A stretch of 64,000 bases of DNA from Halobellus sp. MBLA0158 (GTDB lineage: Archaea > Halobacteriota > Halobacteria > Halobacteriales > Haloferacaceae). The translations under genes were made by a program, and so were the position numbers. Within the stretch, counting starts at the first letter, position 1, and every line of letters begins with the position of its first letter. Below are positions 32,954-42,925 of the stretch, piece by piece. Where the stretch lies: NCBI RefSeq assembly GCF_041477585.1, contig NZ_JBGNYA010000001.1:2604001-2668000 (forward strand). Reading direction: 5' to 3'. Below the pieces are notes generated by a model. The model was not told the DNA's origin, did no database searches, and saw only the letters and a program-made list of their open reading frames with translations.

Positions 32954-33649
32954 TCACGCGTCGAACCGCGGCGCGTCGACCTCGTCGGGCAGGCGTTCGC
33001 GCCAATCGGTCGCGTCGTCGAGGATCGCGAACGCCTCGCGCTCGGGGGCGCCGCCGCAACGATCGACCGTCTCGGCGAAGTACCGGAGCCGCGAGAGGAG
33101 TTCGTCGGTGTCGTACGCGGGCACGTCGAGTCGGGACGCGGCGACCGTCGCCTCGATCGCGGCCGCGGCGCCGCGGTTCAGTCGCGGAACGACCCGCTCT
33201 CGGACCGCGGACTCGACGGGGTACAGCGCCCACCGTTCCCGACGCGTGCCGTTGGATTCGCCGGACTCGATCCGCTCGACTTCGACCTCGGCCCAGGCGT
33301 GGGCCGACGGCAACACGGGGTCGGCTTCCTCCCGGATCGTCACCGCGGCCTCGACGAACGTCCGCGGGTCCGAGACGAACTGGATCACGCCGCGCCCGCG
33401 GCGGTCGAAGTTCTTTCGCGTCCGCGTGTTGCCCCAGGTCGTCGCGGTCGCGACGCCCCCGTTGGGGACGTCGTCTCCGTCGTCGCGAGCGTCGCCGTCT
33501 CGACCCGTCTCTTCCGGCGCGTGGACGCCGAGCGCGGCGACGTTCCAGCGGTCGTTCGGCCCGCGGCTCGTCACGACCGTCTCCGTGACGCCCCGGAGGG
33601 AGAGCGGCCACTCAGCCTTCGCGGTGAGGTCCGACCCCGACTCGGTCAC
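32954..33649 (-). CDS. DUF447-family flavin-binding-like protein
   Basis: 231 residues starting at a GTG (33649) that overlaps the CitG-like stop (GTGA). DUF447 members have an FMN-binding split-barrel fold. Here EWPLSLRGVTETVVTSRGPN, DRWNVAALGVHAP, TWGNTRTRKNFDRRGRGVIQ and FVSDPRTFVEAAV are the recognisable blocks. In methanogens and methylotrophs relatives occur with cofactor biosynthesis genes. It is the last gene of the cofD operon. Function unproven. Confidence 0.78.
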   Translation of the reverse strand: MTESGSDLTAKAEWPLSLRGVTETVVTSRGPNDRWNVAALGVHAPEETGRDGDARDDGDDVPNGGVATATTWGNTRTRKNFDRRGRGVIQFVSDPRTFVEAAVTIREEADPVLPSAHAWAEVEVERIESGESNGTRRERWALYPVESAVRERVVPRLNRGAAAAIEATVAASRLDVPAYDTDELLSRLRYFAETVDRCGGAPEREAFAILDDATDWRERLPDEVDAPRFDA

Positions 33650-34518
33650 ACCTCGACCCCCCGTTCGAGCGCCACGAACGTCGCCGCGGTCACCAGATCG
33701 GCGGTCGTCCCGGGGTTGATGCCGGCGTCGACGAGGTCGGCGTCGAGTTCGGCGACTGCGTCGGGGTCGCCGCGCGCCTCCGCCGCGCGCTCCCGGACCG
33801 CGGCCGCGACGTCGGGGCCGTGGACCGTCTGCACCAGCGTGTCCTCGGTGCGCGCCAGGCGGTCGACGAAGGCGCGCGAGATCCGGCCCGGAAGCGGTCC
33901 GTCGCCGTCCGCGATCGCTCGGGCGGTCTCGAACGTCCGCTCGAAGCCGGTCGCCCACTCGCGGGCGTTGCCGTCGCCCTCGCTCCGGGCCAGGATCTCC
34001 GCGAGCGTCAGTTCGCGTTCTCGGACGACCGGGATCGCGTCTGCGCCGCGGCGGACGTCGAGGGCGTCCATCCCCGGCGGCGGGTCGTCGACCGCGACCT
34101 CGACGTGCTCGAACGCGCGGTAGAAGTCCGCCGCGTCGGCAACGGTCGTGGCGGCGACGACGTCCGCGGCGCCGTCGGGAGAGAGCGAGTGGTCTTCGGC
34201 GCCACCGTCGGCCGCCGCGCGGACGAGCGGCACGAGCAGGAGCAGCGATCCGAACTGCGTGTTGGTGCCGGCTCGGCGGGCCATTCCGGCGACCGCGCGC
34301 TCGAATGCCAGCCCGACGGGCGCCCCCGCGGCGGCCCGCCGGAGGCCGGGAGCGGCGCCGACCGCGCCCGCCAGGAAGTGCTCGACCCGGAGGTCGGCGT
34401 GGTCGTGGTCGCGGTCGACGTTGCCCGGCTTGGGGGCCGCCGCGACGTCCAGCAGCAGCGCGAGCTGAGCGTTTTCGGCCGGAGAACGCTCTCCGGCGCC
34501 GGAGTTCGGCGGATTCAT
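33646..34518 (-). CDS. Triphosphoribosyl-dephospho-CoA synthase (CitG)-like protein
   Basis: 290 residues. AAAPKPGNVDRDHDHADL near residue 30 is the CitG/MdcB signature, with GTNTQFGSLLLLVPL and a C-terminal DAGINPGTTADLVTAATFVA motif. Bacterial CitG makes the 2'-phosphoribosyl dephospho-CoA prosthetic group of citrate lyase, but haloarchaea have no citrate lyase, so the archaeal branch probably transfers a ribosyl group for another cofactor. The start ATG at 34518 overlaps the DUS-like stop by four bases. Confidence 0.8.
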   Translation of the reverse strand: MNPPNSGAGERSPAENAQLALLLDVAAAPKPGNVDRDHDHADLRVEHFLAGAVGAAPGLRRAAAGAPVGLAFERAVAGMARRAGTNTQFGSLLLLVPLVRAAADGGAEDHSLSPDGAADVVAATTVADAADFYRAFEHVEVAVDDPPPGMDALDVRRGADAIPVVRERELTLAEILARSEGDGNAREWATGFERTFETARAIADGDGPLPGRISRAFVDRLARTEDTLVQTVHGPDVAAAVRERAAEARGDPDAVAELDADLVDAGINPGTTADLVTAATFVALERGVEV

Positions 34519-35273
34519 CCGCCGACCGCCTCCGCGAACCACTCGTCGACGGCGCGGCGGACGCGCCGCCGGACCCGCGCGTCGGTGCTCGGGCGGCCGA
34601 CGCTCACGGCGTCGGCGCCGTAGTCGAGGTACTCGCGGACGCTCCGCCGATCTCTGACCTCGTTGTTGGCGATCAGGAACAGCGCCGGCGCGGCCGCCGC
34701 GACGTCGGCGACGACGGCCTCGCTGTCCATCGCGTCGACGTGGATCGCGTCCGCGCCGGCGTCCGCCACCGCCCGAGCGACCGCCGGGAGAGCCACGCCG
34801 TCGACTTCCGCGCGGACCTTCACGCTCACTGGCGCGTCCGCGTCGGCCGCGGCGGCGACCTGCTCGCAGAGACGGTCGGCGTCGCGGAGGAGCGACTCGC
34901 CGCAGCCGGCTTCGCACATCTCGGCCTGTCGGCAGTGGGCGTTGATCTCGACGATCGCGCCGCGGTCGGCACAGGCCCGAGCGACCTCCCTGATCGGCCC
35001 GAGCGTCGCGCTCCGGACGTTCACGCCCGGCCTGATCGGGGCGTCCGCGAGCGCGTCGAGCTGGGCCTCGACGAACGCGATCGGATCCGCGGGCAGGAAC
35101 TCCTCGCGGTCCCTGTCGACCATCTCCCGGGCGGCCGCTCGCGTGGCCCCGTCGAGGGCGACGCCGCCGAGGAAGGCCGCGCCGGCGTGGTCGCTGCCCG
35201 CGCGGGCCCACTCGGCGTCGGCCTCGCCGCTGAGGCTTGCGAGCGCGACGCGGGGCTCGAAGAGCGGCGTCAT
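34515..35273 (-). CDS. tRNA-dihydrouridine synthase-like TIM barrel
   Basis: 252 residues with a flavin TIM-barrel pattern. [19 protein letters not shown] near residue 110 sits where DUS enzymes carry the catalytic Cys loop, [13 protein letters not shown] follows, and the C-terminal phosphate-binding part is DAVSVGRP. It is shorter than true tRNA-dihydrouridine synthases and lacks the long C-terminal tRNA-binding helical domain. The operon position between cofD and CitG-like genes argues for a small-molecule flavoenzyme instead. Both ends overlap neighbours by four bases. Confidence 0.72.
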   Translation of the reverse strand: MTPLFEPRVALASLSGEADAEWARAGSDHAGAAFLGGVALDGATRAAAREMVDRDREEFLPADPIAFVEAQLDALADAPIRPGVNVRSATLGPIREVARACADRGAIVEINAHCRQAEMCEAGCGESLLRDADRLCEQVAAAADADAPVSVKVRAEVDGVALPAVARAVADAGADAIHVDAMDSEAVVADVAAAAPALFLIANNEVRDRRSVREYLDYGADAVSVGRPSTDARVRRRVRRAVDEWFAEAVGG

Positions 35274-36274
35274 CGGACCTCCGCGCCGATCTTACGGAAC
35301 GCCGATTCGACCGCTCTCGCGACGCGCGCCGCGTCGTCGGACCCGTCGATCCGCGTGTCGGTCCGAACGGTCGGACGATCCAGGTCCGTCCCGTCGGCGT
35401 CGTCGAGGACGAACGCGTCGGCGAAGGGGTACGCGGCGGCGACGCCCGCGGTCGAGGGGTCGCGGCCGACGCCGGCCATCAGCTCCGCCGCGGGGCCCGA
35501 GAACACCTCGCGACCGACGAACGGCGAGACGGCGACCACGGGCGTCGATTCGAGCGCCGCCGCGACGCCGTCCATCGCGAGCATCGGGCCGATGCTCGTC
35601 ACGGGGTTCGAGGGGCCGATCACGACCGGATCCGACAGCGCCTCGCGGACCGCGGGCGTCGGCGTCGCCGCTGCGGCCCCGCGGAACTCGACGTCCCGGA
35701 CCTCGGGGTCGGCCCGTCTGTGGACCCAGTACTCCTGGAAGTGCATCTCGCCCTCCGGCGTGTGGACGATCGTCGCGACCGGGTTGTCGCTCATCGGGAG
35801 CAGATCGACCGTCAGATCGAAGGCGTCCGCGAGGGTGCGGGTGACCTCGGTCAGCGAGCGGCCCTCGTCGAGCAGCGAGGTCCGCGTGACGTGGACCGCG
35901 CGGTCGCGGTCGCCGATCTCCATGAACTCCGCGACGCCGGAGAAGCGCCGCCAGCGGGCGATGTCCCGCCCCGCGGTCTGGGCGTCGTCCGGGAGGTACC
36001 GCGGGCCGCCGTCGAGGCCCGCGGCGTCCGCGAGCCGGTGGAGTTCCTCGTGGGTCGCGGTCGTGTCGCCTGCGATCCCCCACCACGTCTCGGTGTCGAG
36101 GACGCCGCCGCCGTAGAAGAGGACGGTATCGACGTCCGGGCAGACGAGGAGGCCGCCGAGTTCGACGTCGTCGCCGGTGTTCGCGATCACGGTCGCCTCG
36201 GCGAGGTCGAACGCCGCGTCCGCGCCGTCGAGGAGCTTCGGCGTGCCGGTCCCGCCGGCGAGGAACGTGACCAT
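35270..36274 (-). CDS. cofD: 2-phospho-L-lactate transferase CofD
   Basis: 334-residue CofD, which joins the phospholactyl-type unit to 7,8-didemethyl-8-hydroxy-5-deazariboflavin to give F420-0. The N-terminus [15 protein letters not shown] (residues 3-17) is the nucleotide loop. [20 protein letters not shown] is diagnostic, and [15 protein letters not shown] near residue 210 is also family-specific. It is first in an overlapping four-gene operon. cofC, cofE and cofG/H are not in the window. Confidence 0.94.
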   Translation of the reverse strand: MVTFLAGGTGTPKLLDGADAAFDLAEATVIANTGDDVELGGLLVCPDVDTVLFYGGGVLDTETWWGIAGDTTATHEELHRLADAAGLDGGPRYLPDDAQTAGRDIARWRRFSGVAEFMEIGDRDRAVHVTRTSLLDEGRSLTEVTRTLADAFDLTVDLLPMSDNPVATIVHTPEGEMHFQEYWVHRRADPEVRDVEFRGAAAATPTPAVREALSDPVVIGPSNPVTSIGPMLAMDGVAAALESTPVVAVSPFVGREVFSGPAAELMAGVGRDPSTAGVAAAYPFADAFVLDDADGTDLDRPTVRTDTRIDGSDDAARVARAVESAFRKIGAEVR

Positions 36275-36356
36275 ACCCGCGATTGCGTCGGTGACGGTTT
36301 GAACGTTCTCACACCGGAAGAGACCGCCGAGCGGTGACCGGGCGCCTCGAACCGGG

Positions 36357-36364
36357 GCTATTTG
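36357..36364 (+). promoter_or_regulatory. TATA box for HD-domain gene
   Basis: GGCTATTT is centred about 27 bases before the ATG at 36388, selecting this start over an in-frame ATG at 36334. Confidence 0.55.
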
Positions 36365-36387
36365 CGGCCGGCTCTCCCAGTCGGGGT

Positions 36388-37575
36388 ATGCACGCGATCA
36401 AGGACAGCGTCCACGACTACATCTCTCTCGGCCCCGTCGCGCGGGACCTCCTCGACACGTCGCTCCTCCAGCGCCTCCGCCACATCAAGCAGCTCTCGAC
36501 CGTCCGGCTGGTCTACCCCTCGGCGAACCACACGCGCTTCGAGCACTCGCTGGGCGTCTATCACCTGGCCTCGCGCGCGCTCGACCACCTCGGCATCGGC
36601 GGCGACCGCGCCCGCCACGTCCGGGCCGCCGCGCTCTGCCACGACGTCGGCCACGGCCCCTACGGCCACCAGACCGAGGAGGTCATCCGCCGCCGGACGG
36701 GCGCCCACCACGACGAGATCGGGCCCATCCTTCGGGGCACCGAGGCGGCCGCCGTCCTCCGCGGCCACGACCTCGACCCCGAGCGCGTGGCGTCGCTCGT
36801 CCGCGGCGAGGGCGAACTCGGCCAGCTCGTCTCGGGCGAACTGGACGTCGACCGGATGGACTACCTCGTCCGCGACGCCCACCACACGGGCGTCCCCTAC
36901 GGCACGATCGACGTCGGACGGCTCGTGCGCGAACTCCGCTACCGCGACGGTCGGCTGGTCCTCGCGGAGGGCAACGTCCAGACCGCCGAGTCGCTCCTGC
37001 TGGCGCGCGCGCTGATGAACGGGACGGTCTACCGCCACCACGTCTCCCGCATCGCCGGCGCGATGCTCGAACGCGCCTCCGAGCGGCTGCTCGACGCCGA
37101 GGGGTTGGGGCCGCCCGCGGAGGGCGGGCCGGGCGTCGACGTCGCGACGTTCCGCCGGATGGCCGACCACGACCTCCTCGTCGCGCTCCGCGAGACGACC
37201 CCGGACCTCGCCCGCCGGATCGAGCACCGCGACCTCTACAAGCGCGCGCGGTGGGACTCGCTCGGGAGCGTCCCCGCCGACGTCGTCGAGCTGGACCGTG
37301 CCGAGATCCGCGCGGACGCGGCCGAGATCGCCGAACGCGCCGGCGTCGACCGCGACGAGGTGCTGCTCGACGTCCCCGCGCGACCGCGGTTCAAGGAGTC
37401 GCGCACCCGCGTCGTCGTCGACGGCGTGGTCCAGCAGCTCACCGACGCGTCCGAGCTCGTGGGCGCGCTCCGGGCGGCCGAACGCGCGCAGTGGCGGCTC
37501 GGCGTCTACGCGCCCGCGGAGTCGGTCGACGCGGTCGGCGCGGCGGCCGCGTCGGTGCTCGGGCTCGCCGAGTGA
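36388..37575 (+). CDS. HD-domain phosphohydrolase (SAMHD1/dGTPase-like)
   Basis: 395-residue HD-superfamily enzyme. [20 protein letters not shown] at the start, [38 protein letters not shown] (metal His) and [17 protein letters not shown] (HD pair) are typical of the SAMHD1/YdhJ group. [19 protein letters not shown] contains the last metal Asp. Relatives cleave dNTPs to nucleosides and triphosphate. The C-terminal 120 residues differ from SAMHD1, with an acidic helical part. The ATG at 36388 is chosen because of the TATA box. Confidence 0.9.
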   Translation: MHAIKDSVHDYISLGPVARDLLDTSLLQRLRHIKQLSTVRLVYPSANHTRFEHSLGVYHLASRALDHLGIGGDRARHVRAAALCHDVGHGPYGHQTEEVIRRRTGAHHDEIGPILRGTEAAAVLRGHDLDPERVASLVRGEGELGQLVSGELDVDRMDYLVRDAHHTGVPYGTIDVGRLVRELRYRDGRLVLAEGNVQTAESLLLARALMNGTVYRHHVSRIAGAMLERASERLLDAEGLGPPAEGGPGVDVATFRRMADHDLLVALRETTPDLARRIEHRDLYKRARWDSLGSVPADVVELDRAEIRADAAEIAERAGVDRDEVLLDVPARPRFKESRTRVVVDGVVQQLTDASELVGALRAAERAQWRLGVYAPAESVDAVGAAAASVLGLAE

Positions 37576-37643
37576 GCTCCTCGGGGACCGAAACCCATCC
37601 GCCGACACAAACGCCTTACCGCTCCGCCGACGACCGGGGGCTG

Positions 37644-38570
37644 ATGCGCCGCAGACGACTGCTCGCCGCCCTGGCCCTCCTCCCCGCCTCGCTCGCCGGC
37701 TGCAACGGCCGGACCGCGCCGACGACCCCGCGCCCGACGGACGCGGACCCGGCGATCCCCGGCCCGACGGCGACGCCGCTGACCGAGACGCGCCCGCTCC
37801 CCGAGCCGCCGGACGCCCCCTCCGCACAGGAAGCGCTCGCGTTCGTCCGCGAGTACGAGCGGATCGCCGCCCGCAATCGGATCGTCGAACACGGCGGCGA
37901 ACGGGGCGCGCGGAACCCCGAGGTCGGCGAGCCCGCCGCGGCGCTCGCCGCGACGACCGACGCCGGGTTCTACCTCTTCGGCGCGTGCCGCGCCTCGGGC
38001 GAGTACGGCGAGCGCGGCGGCTACGGCATCAACCGCCACGAGGTCCCGCACTTCGTCGGGCGGGAGGGGCGCCACGAGGTCGCCCCCTGGAGCGCCGTCG
38101 TCTGCGAGTCCGCCGACAGGGCGTTCGCGGCCGACGATCCGGCCGAAAACGCCGTCGCTCCCGAGGAGTACTACGGCGCGGAGATCCACCTGTTCCGCTT
38201 CGACGGGGCGGCCCGCGACGTGCGCGTCCTCGTCGACTACCTCGACGACGGCGCGCCGCAGGCGGTCTACTCGACGACCGTCGAGGCGAGCGACGACGCC
38301 CCCGACCCGGCCTACGAGTACGTGCTCGGAAACCTCGCCGTCCGGCGGGGGACCTACCGCGTCAGCGTCGACGTCGCGGACGCGGCTGTCGACGACCCGG
38401 ACGCGACGGCGACCTGGACCCTCTCCGATCCTGACGCGCCCGCCTGGACCGGCCTCTCGGTGTTCGTCGGCGAGGACGGCCGGCCGGCGATCGGCCTCCC
38501 CGACGCCGCGGACGACTCGCTCGTGCCGGGGCCGTCGCTGTGTGCGACGCAGTTAGAGGACGAACGGTAG
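37644..38570 (+). CDS. Exported lipoprotein, unknown function
   Basis: 308 residues. MRRRRLLAALALLPASLAGC is a lipoprotein signal with lipobox SLAGC (Cys20); the RRRR-L start may use the Tat route. A Thr/Pro-rich linker (residues 25-60) precedes a beta-rich domain with GEYGERGGYGINRHEVPHF and VRVLVDYLDDGAPQAVYSTT. It probably sits on the outer face of the membrane. No catalytic motif recognised. It follows the HD gene after 68 bases. Confidence 0.72.
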   Translation: MRRRRLLAALALLPASLAGCNGRTAPTTPRPTDADPAIPGPTATPLTETRPLPEPPDAPSAQEALAFVREYERIAARNRIVEHGGERGARNPEVGEPAAALAATTDAGFYLFGACRASGEYGERGGYGINRHEVPHFVGREGRHEVAPWSAVVCESADRAFAADDPAENAVAPEEYYGAEIHLFRFDGAARDVRVLVDYLDDGAPQAVYSTTVEASDDAPDPAYEYVLGNLAVRRGTYRVSVDVADAAVDDPDATATWTLSDPDAPAWTGLSVFVGEDGRPAIGLPDAADDSLVPGPSLCATQLEDER

Positions 38571-38582
38571 GGCGAGGGGCCG

Positions 38583-38927
38583 TCAGTCGGCGTCGACGCG
38601 GCCGTCGACGAGCTCGTCGGCGACGACGTCGGGGGTCAAGAGCGCGGGGTCGATCGCCAGGTCCGTCTGACCGCGGGCGAACTCCGGCAGGGAGTCGCGG
38701 GCGTAGGTGACGACGCGGATCCCGGCGTTCGCCTCCTTCGCGACGGGGATCGCGGAGGCGTCGTCCATCTCGGTCAGGACGAGCGTGTGGGCCTCCGCGA
38801 GGCCGGCGTCCGAGAGCGACTCGCGGGTCGCCATCCCCTCGATGCGGACGACGTCGGCGCCGAGCGCCTCCAGCTCCGAGCCGAGGCCGTCGACGTCGGC
38901 GCCGGCGAGCAGGACTTTCATCGCCAT
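38583..38927 (-). CDS. Small protein downstream of guaA, unknown function
   Basis: 114 residues: MKVLLAGADVDGLGSELEAL, then LVLTEMDDASAIPVAKEANA and RVVTYARDSLPEFARGQTDL. It resembles a truncated Rossmann-type NAD-binding (TrkA-like) module and is conserved in haloarchaea next to pyrG-guaA. Three in-frame starts exist: a GTG at 38933 overlapping the guaA stop (GTGA) and ATGs at 38927 and 38921; I list the first ATG. The tight spacing suggests it belongs to the nucleotide operon. Confidence 0.68.
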   Translation of the reverse strand: MAMKVLLAGADVDGLGSELEALGADVVRIEGMATRESLSDAGLAEAHTLVLTEMDDASAIPVAKEANAGIRVVTYARDSLPEFARGQTDLAIDPALLTPDVVADELVDGRVDAD

Positions 38928-38929
38928 CG

Positions 38930-39847
38930 TCACTCGTACTCGATGGTCGCCGGCGGCTTGTGCGTGACGTCGTAGACGACGCGGGCGACGTTCTCGTTCT
39001 CGCCGGTGATTCGCGACTGGATGCGCTGGAGCGTCTCCCACGGCAGCTCCTGGGCCCGGGCGGTCATCCCGTCGCGGGACTCCACCGAGCGGACCGAGAC
39101 GATCCAGCCGTGGACGCGGTTGTCGCCCTTCACGCCCGTGCCCTTGCCGACGACCGCGGCGAAGGCCTGCCAGGGGTCGTGGTCTTCGACCTCCTCTTCG
39201 ACGATGTGACACGCCTCGCGGGCGATCTCGACCTTCTCTCTCGTGACCTCGCCGACGACGCGGATCGCCAGCCCCGGGCCGGGGAACGGCATCCGCTCGG
39301 AGATGATCTCTTCGAGGTCGAGCTCGCGGGCGACCTCCCGCACCTCGTCTTTGTACAGTTCGCGGACCGGCTCGACGATCCCCTCGAAGTCGACGACCTC
39401 GGGGAGCCCGCCGACGTTGTGGTGGGACTTGATGTTCCCCTCGGACTCGATCCGGTCGGGGTAGATCGTCCCCTGGACGAGGTAGTCGGCCTCCGCCGAC
39501 GTCGCTTCGCGCTCGAACTCCCGGATGAACTGCTCGCCGATCGCGTGGCGCTTCTCCTCGGGGTCTGTGATCCCCGACAGCGCCTCCAGGAAGCGGTCCT
39601 GGGCCTCGACGATCCGGAGCGACTCCATGTAGGAAAACGTCTCTCTGATCTGGTCGGTCTCGCCCTTCCGCATCAGGCCGGTGTCGACGTAGACCGGGGT
39701 GAGCCGGTCGCCGATCGCGCGGTAGGCGAGCGCCGCCGCGACAGAGGAGTCGACCCCGCCCGACAGCGCGATCACCGCGTTGGCGTCGCCGATCTGTTCT
39801 TGGATCTCTTCGACCGCGTCTTCGATGAACTCCGTCGTGTTGACCAT
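38930..39847 (-). CDS. guaA: GMP synthase, ATP pyrophosphatase subunit
   Basis: 305-residue PP-loop subunit that amidates XMP to GMP. The PP-loop is [19 protein letters not shown] near residue 25. [35 protein letters not shown] and the C-terminal dimerisation part ending KPPATIEYE are standard. As in other archaea it lacks the glutaminase domain, which is encoded separately and is not in this window. Its ATG overlaps the pyrG stop by one base. Confidence 0.95.
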   Translation of the reverse strand: MVNTTEFIEDAVEEIQEQIGDANAVIALSGGVDSSVAAALAYRAIGDRLTPVYVDTGLMRKGETDQIRETFSYMESLRIVEAQDRFLEALSGITDPEEKRHAIGEQFIREFEREATSAEADYLVQGTIYPDRIESEGNIKSHHNVGGLPEVVDFEGIVEPVRELYKDEVREVARELDLEEIISERMPFPGPGLAIRVVGEVTREKVEIAREACHIVEEEVEDHDPWQAFAAVVGKGTGVKGDNRVHGWIVSVRSVESRDGMTARAQELPWETLQRIQSRITGENENVARVVYDVTHKPPATIEYE

Positions 39848-41505
39848 CAGGCTTGCACCTCCGTATCGGACAGTTCGCGCGCGTCCAGTTCGCCGGCGAC
39901 CGCATCGAGCAGCCCCACGAACGGGGGGCTCGCGCGGTCGGGACGGGACCGGAACTCGGGGTGGAACTGCGTGCCGAAGAAGAACGGGTGGTCCGTCCGT
40001 TCGAGGATCTCCATCCGGTTTCCGGCCCGCCCGGAGAAGTCGAGCGCGCCCTTTTCGAGCTCCTCGATGTACTCGGGGTTGACCTCGTAGCGGTGGCGGT
40101 GCCGCTCGGTACAGACCGTGTCGCCGTAGACCCGCTCGGCGAGCGAGCCGCCCTCGATCTGGGTGTCGTGGGCGCCGAGCCGCATCGTCCCGCCCATGTC
40201 TTCGACCTCGTACTGCTCGGGCAGGATGTCGATGACGGGGTGGGAGGTGTCGGCGTCGAGTTCGGCGGAGTGGGCGTCTTCGAGCCCGAGGACGTTCCGC
40301 GCGTGCTCGACGACCGCCATCTGGAAGCCCAGACACAGGCCCAGGAACGGCACGTCGTTCTCGCGACAGTACTCGACGGCCTTCAGTTTGCCCTCGATGC
40401 CGCGGGAGCCGAAGCCGCCGGGGACGACGACGCCGTCGGCCTCTTTCAGTCTGTTCTCGTGGCGGTCGAGCATCTCGTCGGAGTCGACCCAGCGGACGTT
40501 CACCTCGGTCCGCCGCTCGATGCCCGCGTGCTTCAGCGCCTCGTGGACGGACATATACGCGTCTTCGAGGTCGTACTTCCCCACGAGAGCGATGTCGACT
40601 TCGCTCGTCCGGTCGCGAGTGACGAGCTCCCGCCAGCGGTTCTCCCGCTCGCCGGGCGCGAGCGCCTCGCCGTCGAGGTTCAGCCGCTCCATCACGTACC
40701 GGTCGAGGCCCTCCTCTTCGACCATCAGCGGGACGTGGTAGACGTCCTCGACGTCGGGGTTCGAGAAGACGGCCTCCGTCGGGACGTCGCAAAACAGCGC
40801 GATCTTCTCCTTCGTCTCGGGGTCGAGCTTGTCCTCACAGCGCCCGACGAGGATGTCGGGCTGGAGCCCGATCGACCGCAATTCCTTCACGGAGTGCTGG
40901 GTCGGCTTCGTCTTCTGCTCGCCGTTCTTCGAGTACGGGACGAGCGTGACGTGCGTAAAGAGAATATCGCCGTCGTCCTCCTCGTGGGCGAACTGGCGGA
41001 GCGCCTCCAGGTACGGCATCCCCTCGATGTCGCCGACGGTGCCGCCGACCTCGACGATGCAGACGTCGGTCCCCTCGGCGGCCTCCCGGATGCGGCGCTT
41101 GATGTCGTCCGTGATGTGGGGAATGATCTGGACCGTCTTGCCCAGGTAGTCGCCCGCGCGCTCCTTCTCGATGACGTGCTGATAGGTCTTGCCCGTCGTG
41201 ACGTTGTGGTCGGAGGTCATGTCGACCCCGAGGAAGCGCTCGTAGTTCCCGAGGTCCAAGTCGACCTCGCCGCCGTCCTTCAGGACGTAGACCTCCCCGT
41301 GCTGGTAGGGGTTCATCGTCCCCGCGTCGACGTTGAGGTACGGGTCGATCTTCACCGCCGTCACGTCGAAGCCCGCGTTCGACAGGAGTCGGCCGGTGCT
41401 GGCGGCCGTGATCCCCTTGCCCAGCCCGGACATCACCCCGCCGGTCACGAAAATGAACTTCCGACCCAGCGTGGGGTCGTACCCGGTGTCGGGTTCCTTC
41501 GGCAT
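39847..41505 (-). CDS. pyrG: CTP synthase
   Basis: 552 residues. The N-terminal synthetase domain has [20 protein letters not shown] (residues 19-38), [20 protein letters not shown] and a [16 protein letters not shown] patch. The C-terminal class I glutaminase has [13 protein letters not shown] and the nucleophile Cys in [16 protein letters not shown] near residue 395, with HRHRYEVNP and FGTQFHPEF completing the triad. It starts the pyrG-guaA unit. A palindromic site lies about 115 bases upstream. Confidence 0.97.
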   Translation of the reverse strand: MPKEPDTGYDPTLGRKFIFVTGGVMSGLGKGITAASTGRLLSNAGFDVTAVKIDPYLNVDAGTMNPYQHGEVYVLKDGGEVDLDLGNYERFLGVDMTSDHNVTTGKTYQHVIEKERAGDYLGKTVQIIPHITDDIKRRIREAAEGTDVCIVEVGGTVGDIEGMPYLEALRQFAHEEDDGDILFTHVTLVPYSKNGEQKTKPTQHSVKELRSIGLQPDILVGRCEDKLDPETKEKIALFCDVPTEAVFSNPDVEDVYHVPLMVEEEGLDRYVMERLNLDGEALAPGERENRWRELVTRDRTSEVDIALVGKYDLEDAYMSVHEALKHAGIERRTEVNVRWVDSDEMLDRHENRLKEADGVVVPGGFGSRGIEGKLKAVEYCRENDVPFLGLCLGFQMAVVEHARNVLGLEDAHSAELDADTSHPVIDILPEQYEVEDMGGTMRLGAHDTQIEGGSLAERVYGDTVCTERHRHRYEVNPEYIEELEKGALDFSGRAGNRMEILERTDHPFFFGTQFHPEFRSRPDRASPPFVGLLDAVAGELDARELSDTEVQA

Positions 41506-41619
41506 ACCGAGTGTGCGCGAGACGGCGTCAAAACCGTTTCGGAGCGACCGACGCTCTGTGAGGCTCCCGCACGGTTCTCACCTCACCGATCGGCGCATAC
41601 GCCAAACGGATATCAAGAA

Positions 41620-41633
41620 GAAATACGTATTTC
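41620..41633. promoter_or_regulatory. 14-base palindrome upstream of pyrG (candidate operator)
   Basis: GAAATACGTATTTC is a perfect palindrome in the AT-rich spacer between pyrG and the saccharopine-dehydrogenase-like gene. It is about 115 bases before the pyrG start, near TTGATATCC on the minus strand, which may be a TATA box. Confidence 0.4.
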
Positions 41634-41678
41634 AAATCACACGTCCACTTTGCTGCCGTCCCGACCTCGACCCGCCGG

Positions 41679-42806
41679 CTACTCCGGGGTCGCGGTCGCG
41701 GACGCGTCCGAGACGCGCTCGACGACGGTCCCGTCCTCGACGTCGATCCGCTCGACGCCCGGGAGTTCGAGCACGAAGTCCGGCCCGAACGCCGACGCCG
41801 GGGTCTGATAGCCCGCGGACGCGTCGCCGTCGAGGACCCGCTCCAGCGCCAGGAGCGCCGACTCCGCGGTGAACCGGTAGGTCTCGGGCGTCCGGAGCCG
41901 GGAGACGACGCGGTCGTCGTCGGTCCGGGCCTCGCCCCAGACGCGCGCCTCGCCGCCCGCCCGCGTCTCGGCGTCGGGCCCGTCGACGTAGCGGTCGATC
42001 AGCCACGAGAGGCCGCGCTGGACCGGCGCCGCATCGAGCGCGTCGTCGAGGTACGGCGAGAGCTTCATCGCCGCCCGCGCGCCCGACGGGAGCGAGAGGT
42101 ACACGTCGACGTTCGGAATCCCCGTGGTGTGATACGCCGTCGAGACGTCGCCCCACGGGATCGAGACCGCCCGCCGGAGCCCGTCCCCGAAATCGACCAC
42201 GCGCGTCCGCGACGCGACCGGTTCGTGTCTGAGGTCGCCGTCGCGCCGCACGGCGCCGCCGTCGCCGACGTCCCCGAGGACGGTCTTCAGCGTCCCCGGC
42301 GAGACGCCGCCGTCGGCCTCCAGCGCCAGCGAGAGGTGGGTCGCCTCGGGGAGCCGCCGGTGGAGGTGCGCCGCCAAGCAGTCCGTGGGGACGACGTCGA
42401 AGCCGACGCCCGGGAGGAGCGTCACGCCCGCGTCCGCCGCGTCGGGATCGCGGCGGCGGAGCCGCTCGAAGACGGCGAGTTCGCCCGTGATGTCGAGGTA
42501 GTCGGTCCCGGTCTCGATGCAGGCGCTGACCATCGCGTCGGCCGTCGCCTCGAAGGGTCCGGCGCAGTTGAGGACGGCGTCAACGCCGCCGAGGTGAGAG
42601 GCCGCCTCCTCGACCGCGAAGGACCGCGCGGGGAGGTCGTGAGCGGTCGCGAGCCCCCGCGTCTTCGAGGGGTCGCGGCCGGCGACGACCGGATCGAGCC
42701 CGCGCTCGATCGCGGCCTCGACGATCAGGCGGCCCGTGTAGCCGTACGCGCCGTAGACGAGCGCGCGGGGAGAGTCAGAATCGGATCCGGAATCGGTGTC
42801 GGTCAT
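41679..42806 (-). CDS. Saccharopine dehydrogenase-family reductase (trans-acting enoyl reductase-like)
   Basis: 375 residues. ALVYGAYGYTGRLIVEAAIE near residue 15 is the NAD(P) loop, VDAVLNCAGPFEATADAMVS follows, and GTDYLDITGELAVFE and LPGVGFDVVPTDCLAAHL are characteristic of the saccharopine-dehydrogenase-like enoyl reductase family. Mycobacterial members reduce polyketide or lipid double bonds; a lipid role here is inference. I chose the ATG at 42806. The spacer to pyrG is 173 bases. Confidence 0.83.
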   Translation of the reverse strand: MTDTDSGSDSDSPRALVYGAYGYTGRLIVEAAIERGLDPVVAGRDPSKTRGLATAHDLPARSFAVEEAASHLGGVDAVLNCAGPFEATADAMVSACIETGTDYLDITGELAVFERLRRRDPDAADAGVTLLPGVGFDVVPTDCLAAHLHRRLPEATHLSLALEADGGVSPGTLKTVLGDVGDGGAVRRDGDLRHEPVASRTRVVDFGDGLRRAVSIPWGDVSTAYHTTGIPNVDVYLSLPSGARAAMKLSPYLDDALDAAPVQRGLSWLIDRYVDGPDAETRAGGEARVWGEARTDDDRVVSRLRTPETYRFTAESALLALERVLDGDASAGYQTPASAFGPDFVLELPGVERIDVEDGTVVERVSDASATATPE

Positions 42807-42925
42807 ACCGCGACCTTGGGACGGCGGCGACAAAGGGACACCGACGTTTGTCGGCCGCGACCGCGCCGCCTGGGGTTCTCAGCGACCGCCGGGCGACGAC
42901 CGCAGGGACCGCGGCGGCGACGGTT

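Noticed and set aside
37236-38570. Possible fusion of the HD gene with the lipoprotein gene through a shared open frame
   Set aside because: The HD gene stops at 37575 in its own frame; the lipoprotein has its own signal peptide and lipobox from the ATG at 37644.
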